Positions 31,096 through 42,573 of a stretch of 64,000 bases of DNA are shown in pieces (the first letter of the stretch is position 1; each line of letters starts with the position of its first letter). The stretch comes from Aspidapion aeneum (taxonomy: Eukaryota > Arthropoda > Insecta > Coleoptera > Brentidae): assembly GCA_963576565.1 (NCBI GenBank), contig OY755042.1:18141272-18205271 (forward strand). Reading direction: 5' to 3'. A program made the position numbers and the translations under genes. The notes beneath the pieces were generated by a model. That model made no database searches. It was not told where the DNA came from and saw only the letters and a list, made by a program, of their open reading frames with translations.

Positions 31096-32295
31096 CCCAA
31101 CTAACATTTATAGTAGCGGCTACATGTTCTAAAGGCTCTGCTACTTTCTTATAGTAGAAATGTGGTGATCCCAACCAAAATTTGTTACTTTTTAGTTCTA
31201 ACAACTATTTAGTATCAGGAAATAGTAGATGTTTCGTAAAAACGACCCTCTAAACTACTTCATAGGATTGTTTCTTGATAGTCGATTCTGATAGTCTTCT
31301 CTACCATAATAGGACGTTGCTAAAGTTTTACTTTCTTTTTAGTCGTTATTTCGTAGTCGCCCTGACTTTTATATCCTACTTAATTACCACTAGAAAGTTA
31401 AGCTTCATTGGAGTCCCAAACAAGTGTATCCGACAACTACATTATAACTTTAATTTTTACCACAAAAGTTTGTGTCATCATAGTAACATCTGATGTAACA
31501 ATGTAGACAAAATAACTTTTTGGATCAACTTTAAAGCCGCAACTACTTTCAAGTAACCTTTTCGACTATCAGGGAATATAGTTTGGGACGCCATGTTTTT
31601 ATGTAAGAAAGAAAATTTAATATTTTTGTTGTCGTTTTATGAGCTCATATTAAAGAGCCATACTATTTTATAAACAAATTAGTTGAAGCTTACCAAAAAT
31701 GCTCTTCTTAAGCACCATTTGTTGGAGTTAACTGTCGATTATGAAAACATAACCTCCAAAATCACAACACAAAAATTCCATCAGCTACCAGAAAACGGCT
31801 CAATTTTACGGGCGCACCGGTTTTTTGCAATATATATAATGCATGTTATACAAAAAACTTTGCGTCGCACTCGAATTTTGATCCTCTGCTCGTAAATTCT
31901 CACACTTTTGGATAACATAGTTTATATTATAACCATAACCAAACAAAAAAACTAAGCGAGTCTGTTTACTGTTGTGTCCACCATATTGTGTAACAATTCT
32001 ACCAAAAAGAAACGATTATATTATTTGCAACTACATCGCAACTTTTATGCCATTACGGAAAAAAAACAGCCTCTACGACGTAGTAGATACCTGGCTACGA
32101 CGTAGTAGTGTAGTTGTTACTACAGTGACTTTAAACACTTGGCCAAGTAGTTATAACCAGAAATTGGTTCCCCACTTAGGGAATTATAACGTCGCTGTAT
32201 GGTATACTGAGACGTAGCGGGAGTACGTTGCGGTTACTTTTAAGAAATTCTTTCTAGTTGGGGTTTCGTCGTTACAACTTTAATTGTTTGTTGGG
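31096..32295. mobile_element. 1200-bp TIR element with TA duplication, non-autonomous
   Basis: Left end CCCAACTAACATTTA, right end complement of CCCAACAAACAATTAAAG, flanked by TA (31094-31095 and 32296-32297). Comparison with the sister sub-unit at 29430-29470 shows the host repeat rejoining precisely at the TA. The interior is rich in TAGTAG and ACGTAGTAG words and lacks any transposase frame. It is probably a Tc1/mariner-group element by target site, but the ends are not ones I know. Confidence 0.8.
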
Positions 32296-32358
32296 TAAGC
32301 CTTCAACATATCTCAAATTCAGCTCATCTGACGCATCCCGGTAAACAATGTATTTAGT

Positions 32359-33569
32359 ACCTCACGTGCTGGGCTAGTTGGTCCTGGAGGTAGTTGAATC
32401 GCTCGGTTGTCAACTCGTAGATCTTTTTGAAATACCATTTTGCACAGGATATTCAATTTACATTTTTATGTCAAATGGTTAAATCCCAAATTCTGTTTTT
32501 ATACAAAAAATCTTACATTTAAACTTGATCTTTAACATTGGTAGGTATTTGTATTTTACATTATAACAAACCTTGCAGCGAGGTTGCTGTAAGGTATGTT
32601 TAATGTTTTAAAGTAAACTTAAACACCAGTATTTACCAAAGGGTCTACAGTGCTACAATCCTAGGTCTATAAGTCTAAAATTTGGTAGAAGGTTTAACTT
32701 ATTTTTCCCGTGAATGCAATAGTTTTTAATATTTATATAAATTGTTCATAAATACCTTGCGATATGGGTCATGTTTTTTCGTTGTAAAAAAGACATTATT
32801 TTCACACAACGCTTTGAAATAAATAAAAATAATATAATCTGTTGGTTTAAAAATGGTAGCCATATTTAAACCTTCAATCGTCACTAGAAGATTTCCAATA
32901 AAGACGGTTTAGGTCAGTGTCAGCTCTCCGCTATATTTTACATGTTAATGTTTTAGACAAGTTAGCGATGATTACACCTATGTTCAATTGTTTTGGTGGA
33001 TGTGTAATTGAAAATGGATTCTAATATATCTTGTGCTATTTACAATATTTAAATATTGATTCGTATTTAATACGATAATGCATCTACAGATATAGTTTCA
33101 AATTATGTATGTATCATTTAGGATTGACAAAATTTTGTATGTATGTAAGTTTTTTATCAATAATGGATTATTTCTATTGTTTTTCGAACATTAAACCACC
33201 CCTCAGGGGTGGTACTACAATTTGAGACTATTTTTATTCCAAAAAATGACATTTCTTTACAAATTTTATATATGGTTTCTCTTTATTTCTAAAGTTTATT
33301 TGAATATATAAAAGATGAAACTCACTGAAAAATGCTTACTATCATATTGCACACTAGGATGAACCGAATTATTGCAGTTATTTGACCTGTGAGTATTAAA
33401 AACATACACTTAAACCGGTTGATATCAAGTCTATAGACTTGATACTTAAACCCGGTCTAAAATGCTAAATTTTAAGGTCTTAGTAAATACTGCTGAAAAT
33501 CTTTACTATGTTTATAAAATAAAAAACCTATTAAGAGAAATCTTAAAAAATTAATAAAATAGCTGAAAA
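32359..33569. other. AT-rich spacer
   Basis: Two short perfect palindromes, ACCACCCCTCAGGGGTGGT (33195) and ATCAAGTCTATAGACTTGAT (about 33425); otherwise nothing recognised. Confidence 0.4.
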
Positions 33570-33945
33570 GTCATTTAAAAATACCAAATAGCAGTTCTGC
33601 GCATTTGCAAACATAAGTTCCTATGTGTGGAACTGGTAAAGTAAAATAAGTATCAAATATAGTAGTGTGGCACCATCTATGAGTATATGGTAATAAAAGG
33701 TAATATACAGACAGGAGCATTCTACTAGGTACATAGAAAGTTAGTATCCCAATTTTCTTCCGCCCCAAACAGCTAGCTGCGATGGCGGCCCCGCGCGGAC
33801 GCGCAGCTTAAATACGCAACAAGGTGGGGGTCGAGTGGACGAAAATTGGGAGATTAAATTTATTTGTACCTATTGAATGAGCCTGTCTGTATAGGTACCA
33901 ATGTAAGCCATTTCTAATGGTATCGTTATTTTAAAAATATATATA
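33570..33945. repeat. Dispersed repeat with internal TIR pair, copy 2
   Basis: Second copy of 27925-28345, lacking the block of about 50 bp after CAGCTAGCTG. Same internal TACAGACAGG TIR pair (about 33708 and 33890). Confidence 0.75.
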
Positions 33946-34112
33946 TCGTATGACAAAAAATTAGTGGAAAATAAGGCTAATTATGTCTTTTTATAAGGTT
34001 CGCTCTATAACAAGGCACAAGCGGATGAGAAAAACTAAACTACGAGTATTAGCATGTAATGCATGAGTTTTTAGAAAAAATTTTTTGATATTTTTAATGG
34101 TATTAGCTCACA

Positions 34113-34600
34113 CATATACTATACTATAGTAGTGTGAGCTATGGTGATCCTAATTTTTTCGAAAAAAAAAAGTTGCTCCGATTTCAAAAATTTTGAAAAT
34201 ATGGTGTGTGATATCAAACGAAAGGTAATTGAGTCTGCAGTTAAACAAAATACATTTTAATTCATTTAAAAAAAAAGGGTGGGGGTATATTTTTAAAATT
34301 AGAGTTTAAGTGAAAATATAGCGTGTGTGATATCAAACGAAAGGTAATTGAGTCCGGAGTTTAACAAAATACATTTTAGTTTTTGTTTTTTTTAAGGGTG
34401 GTGGAAGATTTCAAAAATTTGAGTTTAAGTCAAAACATGGCTTGTGTGGTATCAAACAAAAGGTAATTTATTCTGGAGTTGAATAAAATATATTTCAGGT
34501 TTTAGTTATATTAGCTCACATGTACACTATAACTATAGTACCAAGTGAGTGTGAGCTTAGGGGCCCATATATTGGCAGAGTATTTTTTTATATGCTTATA
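34113..34600. mobile_element. Hairpin-ended element with internal tandem units, copy 1
   Basis: The start is near a hairpin TAGCTCACAC..GTGTGAGCTA (34103-34142); the end is near a second hairpin of the same stem (34508-34560), followed by AGGGGCCCATATATTGGCAG. Between them are three units of about 115-125 bp, each with GTGTGATATCAAACGAAAGG. It is the reverse complement of 50263-50990 but lacks the microsatellite part. No frame. The paired terminal stem-loops recall Helentron/Helitron-type or foldback elements. Confidence 0.7.
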
Positions 34601-35436
34601 TCGGTGGGCCTTATTCCTGGCATGTATGCGATATTAAAGCACAATGTGCAATAATATTTTCACCAGTTATCACGTTTTAGTTCCTACAAAAATTGAACTG
34701 TTGAAAATATCACCTTTAGCTAAAGCATATGAAAAAGGTAGTTTCTGGCGAAAGCTTCCTGGAAAAGTGTTTATTGAGATCCCGATCGATGTCGAGAAAT
34801 ATATGAATAGATTATTTGCTGCATTTCATCTAATTGAAGATCAACAATGAGCGTCGCAGGAAACCGTTTATTAGATTATGGTATTGAAAACTGCAATCGG
34901 TACAAAAGATAATCTGGATAGCGCCTGAACAGAGGCGCATCTAGAGTTGTTAATTCCCAAGTCTAAAATCGAATTTGTCACCCTCTGTGGAGAACAATGC
35001 CGAAATAGTATAATATTAAGTTAGGGGCAAAAGTGGCTTCTAGCGAAAAGCGAAAGTTTAGAATTTTATTTTCAAAGTTACACAATGACACTTCCCGATG
35101 GATCTTCGAACTCCTGAAATAAAAACAAAAAGTATTTATAACCATTGTCGGTAATTTTTAAGCATTCGTGATATTAGGTACACTCAGGGGCGACTGTTCT
35201 TTAAGGCCTTCTCAAAAATACAAAAAAAAATTCTTAAATAAAAAATTATTTTTATTTAATTATTAGCTTATTCTATAATTTTGCATCGACGCATACCTTG
35301 ACTAAAGTTCAGCTCCGACACTGGCTTTGACCGCCTGCTGACACGATTATGTACGAATCGATGAATCGGTAGCCGCTCAGCTTTCTTGGGCTGCAGCCAT
35401 CTTAAAGCCTGCGTTACGATCAAAACGGAGGGTTAT
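34601..35436. other. Intergenic DNA with an unrecognised short frame
   Basis: 34644-34850 on the plus strand is open for 68 codons (ending AAFHLIEDQQ) with an ordinary amino-acid mix. I do not recognise it, and there is no second exon or homologous frame nearby. Background is likely. Confidence 0.25.
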
Positions 35437-35471
35437 ACCACGGATCACCTAACAAATAGGTGATCCGTGGT
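35437..35471. repeat. 35-bp perfect hairpin, 15-bp arms, 5-nt loop
   Basis: ACCACGGATCACCTA, loop ACAAA, TAGGTGATCCGTGGT. One arm (ACCACGGATCACCT) also occurs at 8105-8118, where the opposite arm of that inverted duplication lacks it. Confidence 0.85.
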
Positions 35472-35684
35472 CATACCGCTGTTTTAATGTAAAGAAAGGC
35501 GCAAATATTTTACAGCCAGTCCACAGAATATCGAGGTTTGGTCCTCTTGTCAACATGTTATGGGCCAGTCTGATTATTATAACATGATAATACGGTAGTT
35601 TTGTACTTTATTCATATTGTTTCGCTTTTTAAGTCGTGTTATAATTTACCGCGAATGTTTATTATGGATCTTCATAAAGAATTG

Positions 35685-35820
35685 CGTCAGTAATATTATT
35701 AAGAGAAATTTTTCGAGTCTTTCCTTGGAAGACAAAATTAAAATTAAAGAACTGCGTAGGCGCTTACCGGATATAAACCTAACTCAAGTTATTCAAGATA
35801 GACACAAAACAGAAGTTTGA
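35685..35820 (+). pseudogene. hAT-type transposase fossil, N-terminal part
   Basis: The plus-strand frame reads SLSLEDKIKIKELRRRLPDI then NLTQVIQDRHKT and a stop. This is the LxxxxKxxIKELGRPxPxxxxxQ segment that precedes the TTF-type zinc finger in a widespread group of hAT-like (ZMYM-related) transposases. The zinc-finger part follows on the same strand at 37400, displaced by a dispersed repeat and a foldback element. Confidence 0.55.
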
Positions 35821-35851
35821 CGCGTCCTTTTTCTATAGGCACCTATAAAAA

Positions 35852-36205
35852 TAAATGGATCCATAACGGATCTGACACCTTCCTAGCTAGCCTATATCAA
35901 GTGAAGCCATAATATATTAGCCTTGAAAACAGTTTTTTGTAAATATCTCATAAACTAAAGCTCCTACGAAATATTAAGCCAAATATAGTCTACTATATTC
36001 CGAAAACAGTGTATTGATAGGATGCTGCGTTAAAAAGTTAGCATTTTTTAAAAGTTTTTAATTGTCAAAAAACTCTCATTAGCATTCATGGATTTTGACC
36101 AAAATCTAATCAGCTGGTAAGAGTGTCAAACACTGTTTTACCTGAACATTTTTTGAAAATCGGTTTAGCGGTTTAGGAGCTATCGTGTTACGGACAGAAA
36201 TAATA
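35852..36205. repeat. Dispersed repeat, GGATCTGA..CTAGCTAGCCTA family, copy 2
   Basis: Same family as 25345-25704, starting ATAAATGGATCCATAACGG and ending with TATCGTGTTACGGACAGAAA. It separates the two halves of the hAT fossil. Confidence 0.85.
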
Positions 36206-36616
36206 TAAAATAAAGGTAAAATCAACCTCTAAGACAATCTTCGGGAGAAAAAGGATATACGCCATGTGTTTTTTTCTTTGTGAAAAATGTTTATTGTGTT
36301 TTTGTTTTACTTAAACAATCCCAATAATCTTCAGTAAAACGATGTAACTGAATTGCTTTTATGATCAAACATCAACATTTGGTCATAAATTTAAAAAACT
36401 ACAGTTTTTGTATTTTTAAAAACATAAAAAAATTATTTCTTTTTGTTAAAATGACATGTTTTGAAGGGCGCGTGAGTTTTTTGGAGGTAAAAGTCATGGA
36501 TTCTACGAAAATATTTCCACCGCAAGTTTTTTTCATCACAATATGTATATAAATTATTTCTAAAACCCCCATATAATTACAATAGTAGAAAAAAATCATC
36601 ACCGTTTTTTTTCACA

Positions 36617-36849
36617 ACTGTTTAAACTAAGGTCACTCATCATCAAGCAAGCTTCACAGGTAGCGAAGCCTTGGCCTTACTCTGATTTTCTATTTTTTGG
36701 TTATAATTTTTGACATGTTTTCCTCGGTTTCGCATTGGCGGCTCGTTGTTATTTTAAAAATGTTGTTTTAACACAGTCTAAAGATCTATTTAATAATGAT
36801 ACAGTTTCAAGGTAGTTTGCAGCATAACTTTTTAATTCTAATTACATAA

Positions 36850-36893
<44 letters not shown>

Positions 36894-37060
36894 TAGGTAC
36901 CTTCATACTGTGTAAAACAACATCTTCAAAATAAAACAGAACCGCCAATGCAAAACCGAGGAAAACATGTTAAAAATAATAACCAAAAAATAGAAAGCCT
37001 GACGTTAGCTTCGCTTCCTATATAGCTTGCTTTTACGATGAGTGTCCTTACGTTAAACAC
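36617..37060. repeat. Foldback element with about 150-bp arms around an (AT)n core
   Basis: The left arm from GTTTAAACTAAGGTCACTCATC mirrors the right arm ending GATGAGTGTCCTTACGTTAAAC. Shared inner words are ATAGAAA../CTATTTTTTGGTTAT, CCTCGGTTTCGCATTGGCGG and AATGTTGTTTTAACACAGT. The spacer carries an (AT)n run. It lies between the two halves of the hAT fossil. Confidence 0.8.
36853..36890. repeat. (AT)n microsatellite
   Basis: About 19 uninterrupted AT units in the loop of the foldback element. Confidence 0.95.
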
Positions 37061-37399
37061 CCATCAACCATTATTATTGTTTTCCTCTTTTTTTATTTTT
37101 ATTTAAAAATGTATCCATTTCTTTCTATTCTGACACATGTAGGGGGCGCCACAATACAGGGACACGAGAAGGCATTTTGACTTCTTTTGAACCATATAAG
37201 CTAAATTGAAGTTGAAAACTTGTCTAAACAGAGACCTATTGTATGTGAAGCTTGGTCAAAGTCTCATCTAGGTTAGTTAGACATGGAACACAAACTGTGC
37301 TAATTACCTATTTTCTCCTTCCAAATTACCTTTGTTTTTGTCCACAAAATTACTCTCTTATTTTAAGTAAACTTTACCTAATTTTAATCAAAATTTTTA

Positions 37400-37640
37400 C
37401 TTGGGAGGTAGGTAAAAATAACTGGTTATACGGGTGCGATTTAACCAACCTGTTGTACTGTTTACCTTGTGTGTTGTTTTATAATGCGGCATCAAGAATT
37501 GACCTCCATTGGGCACGAACGGGTTTGAAACATTTGCACCATCTTCCTGAGAAAATAAGAAAACATGAATCTTCCAGATAATATATGAATTCTTGCACTT
37601 AATTTAAATTGTTATGTTAAACGAATATTACCAACTTAGT
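37400..37640 (+). pseudogene. hAT-type transposase fossil, TTF zinc-finger part
   Basis: The plus strand reads NNWLYGCDLTNLLYCLPCVL then FYNAASRIDLHWARTGLKHL and HHLPEKIRKHESSR, a stop, YMNSC. This is the W(L)xGC...(L)(F/Y)CxPCLLF...W...G...L......H..S..H pattern of the TTF-type zinc finger in hAT transposases, with C-C-H intact. Stops at 37579 and beyond end it; the catalytic core is absent. It is the likely continuation of 35685-35820. Confidence 0.65.
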
Positions 37641-37727
37641 TAAGTGCTGCTTAAAAAATTCCTCACCCCCACCCTTAAGCCATTTGGCCCTTCCAGCTTT
37701 ACAACTCAAGGGCCACCACTGGGTCGA

Positions 37728-37935
37728 GAGATGGCTCGGTATTTTCTTTTAGTGTACAGGTTAGGGGAAATACCAGGAAATACTTGGGAAGTACTGGGAA
37801 ATATACTAGGAAATACCGGGAAGTGCTTGGGAAATACTAGGATATACCATTGAAATTTGAGAAAATACTGGGAAATACCTCAGGAAATACCGTAGGCGTA
37901 CAAACATCGGCGATCCATCCACCCCTCGCACTGGG
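37728..37935. repeat. GGGAAATAC-repeat MITE, copy 1
   Basis: Starts GGCTCGGTATTTTC..GTGTACAGG, then more than ten imperfect GGAAATAC words spaced 10-13 bp, and ends GTACAAACATCGGCGATCC. Copies at 55330-55720 (split by a hAT MITE) and 55720-55930 show the same order. Confidence 0.75.
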
Positions 37936-39016
37936 TAGACGCGAAAATTATCCACGTTCGAAAAAACTTTTCCTTGTAATATTTAAAATTATGCTTTGAG
38001 ATATGGACTATATTCATTAATTTAAATTCAAATTGTTATTTAAATAAAATAGTTTTTTCCTAACAAGAGCGGTAAGTAATACTTTTTAGGATGCATCGGT
38101 GTTTGTCCAAAGGACGCGCCAAAAAATCGTTTGGCATTGTCAAAAATAGCAAAGAATAGTACTAAACAAAAAATATTGTCCGGCCAGAATAAAATGAGAC
38201 GCAAGAGAGATGGCTTCAATTTGCGCTATCTTTCTCTGTCCAGTGGCGTGCTATGATTTTTTAATTCATCATTATTTGTTATTAATTTCATATTTTACTC
38301 CTCCTAATTTTTTTTTTGATAGAAAACTCCATTTTTTTTTTAATAAATATTTTTTCAAAACTTTTATACTTATTATACTATATTGGTACCTAAATCCAGA
38401 AAACTAAAAAAATACCAAGTGACTTTCTAAAAATTGCAAAAATCCAAAACCATTCTTTATATCTTTAAAATTGTTTTAATAAAAAAAAATACAAAAAAAA
38501 CTAGTCAAATGGTGTTAGAAAAAAATCAGAAAGAATTTTTGAAATCGCTCTATATTTGAAAAAGTTATGCGAATATGGTTTTTGAATAGGGTGTGGGGAA
38601 TGAGAGGAGAGAAGATGGGTGGGAGCAGCGAGGACTACAAAGTAACTAAAGCAAATTAGAGGACATTTGCAATGGGTAATCAAAGGAATTTCAATAAAAT
38701 CGCCTGAAATTTAGATAATTTGTATTCCTTAAAGCCTACATCATGTGACAAAATAGCGTCTGGAGACCGCCATGTTGACTTCTGTTTAAAAAAATATAGC
38801 CTCTAGCACCTGCGGGATCAGTAGCAATTGAATAACTTTTTTGTCAAAATCGGTTCAGCCGTTTAGCCTCTAGCGTGACACAAATTTACATATTTACTTA
38901 CATACATACAACAATGGAAAAATATTACCCTTTCCTTCGCCGTGTTGCAGTTGGGTAAAAAGACTAAATGATACGCCACTGTTTCTTTTTGTGTATATGA
39001 AACGTGCCTAGTCGTT
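37936..39016. other. AT-rich spacer with a SINE-like tail
   Basis: 38840-38910 has AAAATCGGTTCAGCCGTTTAG..ACATACATAC, a conserved tail seen in many insect short repeats; no body is defined. Confidence 0.35.
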
Positions 39017-39150
39017 CTGTTTAAGCCCAGTAATAACAAAGAAGCCCAATAAAAGGGTGTGACTTGTGAACGGGCTGGATTCGAGTTCAGCCAGCGGTAA
39101 CAATAGAAACCCAATAAAAGGGTGTCAATTATGAACGGGCTGGAGTCGAT
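39017..39150. repeat. Two-copy tandem duplication, about 83 bp
   Basis: CCCAATAAAAGGGTGT..GAACGGGCTGGA.TCGA occurs at about 39043 and 39109, with partial flanking identity. Confidence 0.6.
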
Positions 39151-40849
39151 TTCGTTAAACTTACCAGACGAGTAACGTTTTTTGGTAATATTAAAAAAAT
39201 GCATGGTAAATTTGCTAAAAATAAATACCACCAAGTAAGGCCAAAGTGAGGGACCAGAGGGAGTTTTAAGAAAGTTTTTTGAAAATTTTTGTCCGTACAA
39301 TTATTATACAGGGTGAAAGTAAAGAAGTCCTAAATTTACAAAATTCAAGGAAAATATATACTATATTATAAATTATGTAACACAAAACTTTATAGGCTTG
39401 TTATTAAAATATTTTTAATACGGTATTAAGGTAGATGGTGCTTTATATTTGCTATATATTTTCATAGTGGTTATTACATTATTGGTGAGTTTACACCTAT
39501 ATAAAAATATCATGTTTCTTTTTAAAGAAATCTTTTTATAAAAGAAGCTATAAAAAATCGCCCAGGAACGCCCGCAAAACTGTTCATAAAATCTAATAAA
39601 GGAAGATGTCTACTATCATAATCTAAAAAAATTCGCTGCACCTAGCTTTTAAGAAAAATCGATTTAATTTGGCGTATATTTTAAGAATTTTGTGGGAAAA
39701 TACTACGAATCAATACAAAAAATTCATAATAATTAAGTTGACTTCAATTGTTTTTATTTTTTGTGTTTTAAATTACATTTAATGCATTTTACTTTAATGC
39801 GTTAAGGGCATTAACGTATTAACCGGAGGAGACCAGGAACCCTGGCAAAAATTAATTTATCAAAACAATTCGATTTGACCCCTAGATGCTTCAATAAGTT
39901 GGAAAAGAAGAGAAATATTTTTTGGAAAGACGATGGCAACGCTGTGCGGCACACAGCAGACGTATGTTTATTCTTTATACATTGAATGGGTCGACCGATT
40001 TACCAGTGACGGCGGTAAAATATTTATTTATTAATAGTAAATACCTTACTTATTAAAACAAGCAACTTAATTTAGTTTACAGCAATGAACCCATTGACAA
40101 TAAAAATGTACATTATTAGCATTTTTGAACTTATGTTCTCAAATACAGAAGTCGAACATTAAAAATAAGAGTCAAGCTTCAATAAAAACTTGAGAGCCCA
40201 CTTGATTTTCGAACCGGGGCACTCACCGAGAATTGTGAAGTCATCTCCAGCAGCCGAAACGGTATTAAAGGTCCTCTTTTTCCTAGTTACAATTACAATC
40301 ACCCCCATTATTACAATTTTAAAGCTAGATATGTGTAGTGTGTAGAAAAAGTGAATATATTTTTAGTTCCTTTTTTTTATGAAAAATAGGCTGTGATAAT
40401 GTAAAAAATTAACAGAGCCTTATTTGGATAAGGATATTTTGGACTTTTTTTGAAAAAGCCCTCGATTTATTGCTTGGATGGGCACACAATTTGCTAACTT
40501 TTGTTTACATTTGTTTTAGTTAGGATAGTAACCATGGCCAGGACTAAACTAGTTTTTTTTTTGGTTATGCTACTCTACATTTTTCAATTTTCCTTGAATT
40601 AAAAATTTCTTGCAAATATATATGTATTCACTGCCTCCTACGATGGTGGTTGTGTCCCTTTTAGTAAGATTAAAGTATCTACGAAAACCTACAAAAAATA
40701 TGTACCTAAAAAACAACTCTTTTATATAGCGAGTTATTTTGAGAAAAGTTAATGCGACACTTATTCCGTCGTACTACCATCTCAGTTTTCATAAGCAGTT
40801 TCATTAGAAAAGAAACTGGAAAAAAAGTTCAACAAATCAATTTCATCTT
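39151..40849. other. AT-rich spacer
   Basis: No supported gene. TACAGGGTG at 39308 faces CACCCTGTACA at 42377; a 3-kb TIR pair is conceivable but weak. TTTTCGAACCGGGGC (40206) looks like a tRNA T-arm complement, but no cloverleaf could be built. Confidence 0.3.
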
Positions 40850-41660
40850 TTTCGAATGATGTTTTGTTCAATTGACAATTTGTTAAAAAAAAAAAATCTT
40901 TTTTAAATGACATTTTGTTTGAATAACGTTTGGCTCGAAAACATTTTCTTCAAACAGAAAACTCTTTGAAAACTTAGCTCCTGTGTTTTTGAACAAAAAA
41001 ATTTGACGAAATGTCATATGAATTTTAGTAATTTTTGAACAAAAAGTTCAGATGCTCAAACAAAATGTTTTTGAAAAGAATGCAACTAGACCAAATGTCA
41101 CTTGAAAAAGTTGTTTGCGAACAAAATGGTTTTGGTTAGATTGTCATTTGGACAAAATGTTAAAAAAAACAGTTGAACATGTTTTTGATCAGATTCTTAT
41201 TTAAAAATGTTGAACAAAATGTTTTTCAAAAAAATATAATATAAAAAAGATATTTTCATATAAAAAGTGCCATCAGATCGTCATTCGAACAAAATATTTT
41301 TGAAACTAAAAAATTTGAACATTATATCATTTAAACTCAATGCATTCTGCCATTTGAACAAAATGTCACCAAACCCTGAACAAAATGTTATTAAGAAAAT
41401 ATATTTTTTAACATAATGTTTTCAATCAGATTGACATTCAAACAAAATGTTTGAAAAAAATGTCATAATAATATGTTTTTATAAAAATGTTTTCGGAACA
41501 AAACACCATTCGACAAAATGTCATTAGAAAAACTGATTTTTCAACAAACCAAAAGTTTTTATCAGGTGTATGTTTGAACAAAATGTTTTTGAAAAAGATG
41601 TTTTAATACAAACTGTTTTCAACCAAAACGCCAATTGAACAAAATATCATTTTAGTTAAA
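40850..41660. repeat. Degenerate minisatellite built on GAACAAAATGTTTTTGAA
   Basis: The words AACAAAATG or close variants recur more than fifteen times at irregular 20-60 bp spacing, alternating TTTTTGAA and TCATT. A related block is at 45700-46220. No frame. Confidence 0.6.
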
Positions 41661-42573
41661 AAAATTAATTTTATTTGCCACTTTTATTTTTTGACACATA
41701 ACTTAATGTTAAAACTAATTTGTAAAATAACTTTTTCTATTTAACATTTAAAATGAGTTAAATTAAAAAACATATATTTGTATCTTCTCGCTTATAGTTA
41801 AAAATAAGTAAGAACAAAATATTTTATAAGTGATTTAAAAAATAGGGATATTTAGATACCAGGGCCAAAATTTATTTTTTGTTTTTAAATAAATTGAAAT
41901 CAATTTTTGGATTTAAACAATCATCCTTAGAAATGGATTTTATTTAACAAAGAAAAAATTAATAAGTAGGTAACTATGGTTTATTGTTTTTAAATTTCTT
42001 GAATAAAAAATTTTGTTCACATTTTATGGGGTTAAAAACAAATCTGCGTGTAGAGACCTCGTCTTTACACTTTTTAGATGTTTGGTTAGGATGCTTTTAG
42101 GTTGGTGTATTTTATTTTTGGTTAGACAACCTTAAAAATTTAGAGTAGGTAAAAATAACTAATCAAACCTAAAAAAGTGTCTCAATCGAACTGTACAAAC
42201 AAAAATGATAAAGCTTGACAAAACATCTAAAAAAACTGTTCAAACAAAAAAACGGTTAAATATAAAAGGTATACGTAAAAAAAATACTTGCCATATTGAT
42301 AAGATACCTTTTTTACCTTATCTGTTGAAAATCAAGGCTCGCAGTTCCGTTAAAAGTATAAAAACCCCAAAAGTTGGGACACCCTGTACATTTTTTAACT
42401 AAACTTATGTTTAAACACTTATAACATTAAATAATTATTTATATAATAGCCTAATCTTTTTTTTCTGATTTTATGTTGATCTCTACGGCACTGGTCTTTG
42501 TTTTTTATTGAAGGTCAAACAGGTTATTTAACTTACTTGTGAAATGAAATTTCTGGATAAAGATGGTCGATAT
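41661..42573. other. AT-rich spacer
   Basis: Nothing recognised apart from the CACCCTGTACA word near 42377. Confidence 0.35.

Larger units (their letters stand above)
29390..32358. repeat. Palindromic composite element with five related sub-units
   Basis: Outer ends are an inverted repeat of about 60 bp: ACTAAATACATTGTTTACC at the left and GGTAAACAATGTATTTAGT at the right. They continue through GGATGCGTCAGATGAGCTGA and GAGATATGTTGAAGGC. Sub-units opening with TTTACYGGRAT(G) lie in direct orientation at about 29404, 29999 and 30388, and in inverted orientation ending at about 30754 and 32342. Each sub-unit contains a GGTTTCGTTTTCGAGCTA-like word and a CAGAGTGGCT word. A younger TIR element (31096-32295) and a perfect palindrome (29575-29650) lie inside. 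No coding frame. Confidence 0.75.

Noticed and set aside
40200..40225. tRNA gene suggested by TTCGAACCGGGGC
   Set aside because: No acceptor, D or anticodon stems could be found at proper distances on either strand.
39308..42388. TACAGGGTG / CACCCTGTACA as ends of a 3-kb element
   Set aside because: Only about 9-11 bases pair, and this word is common in insect repeats; no target duplication.
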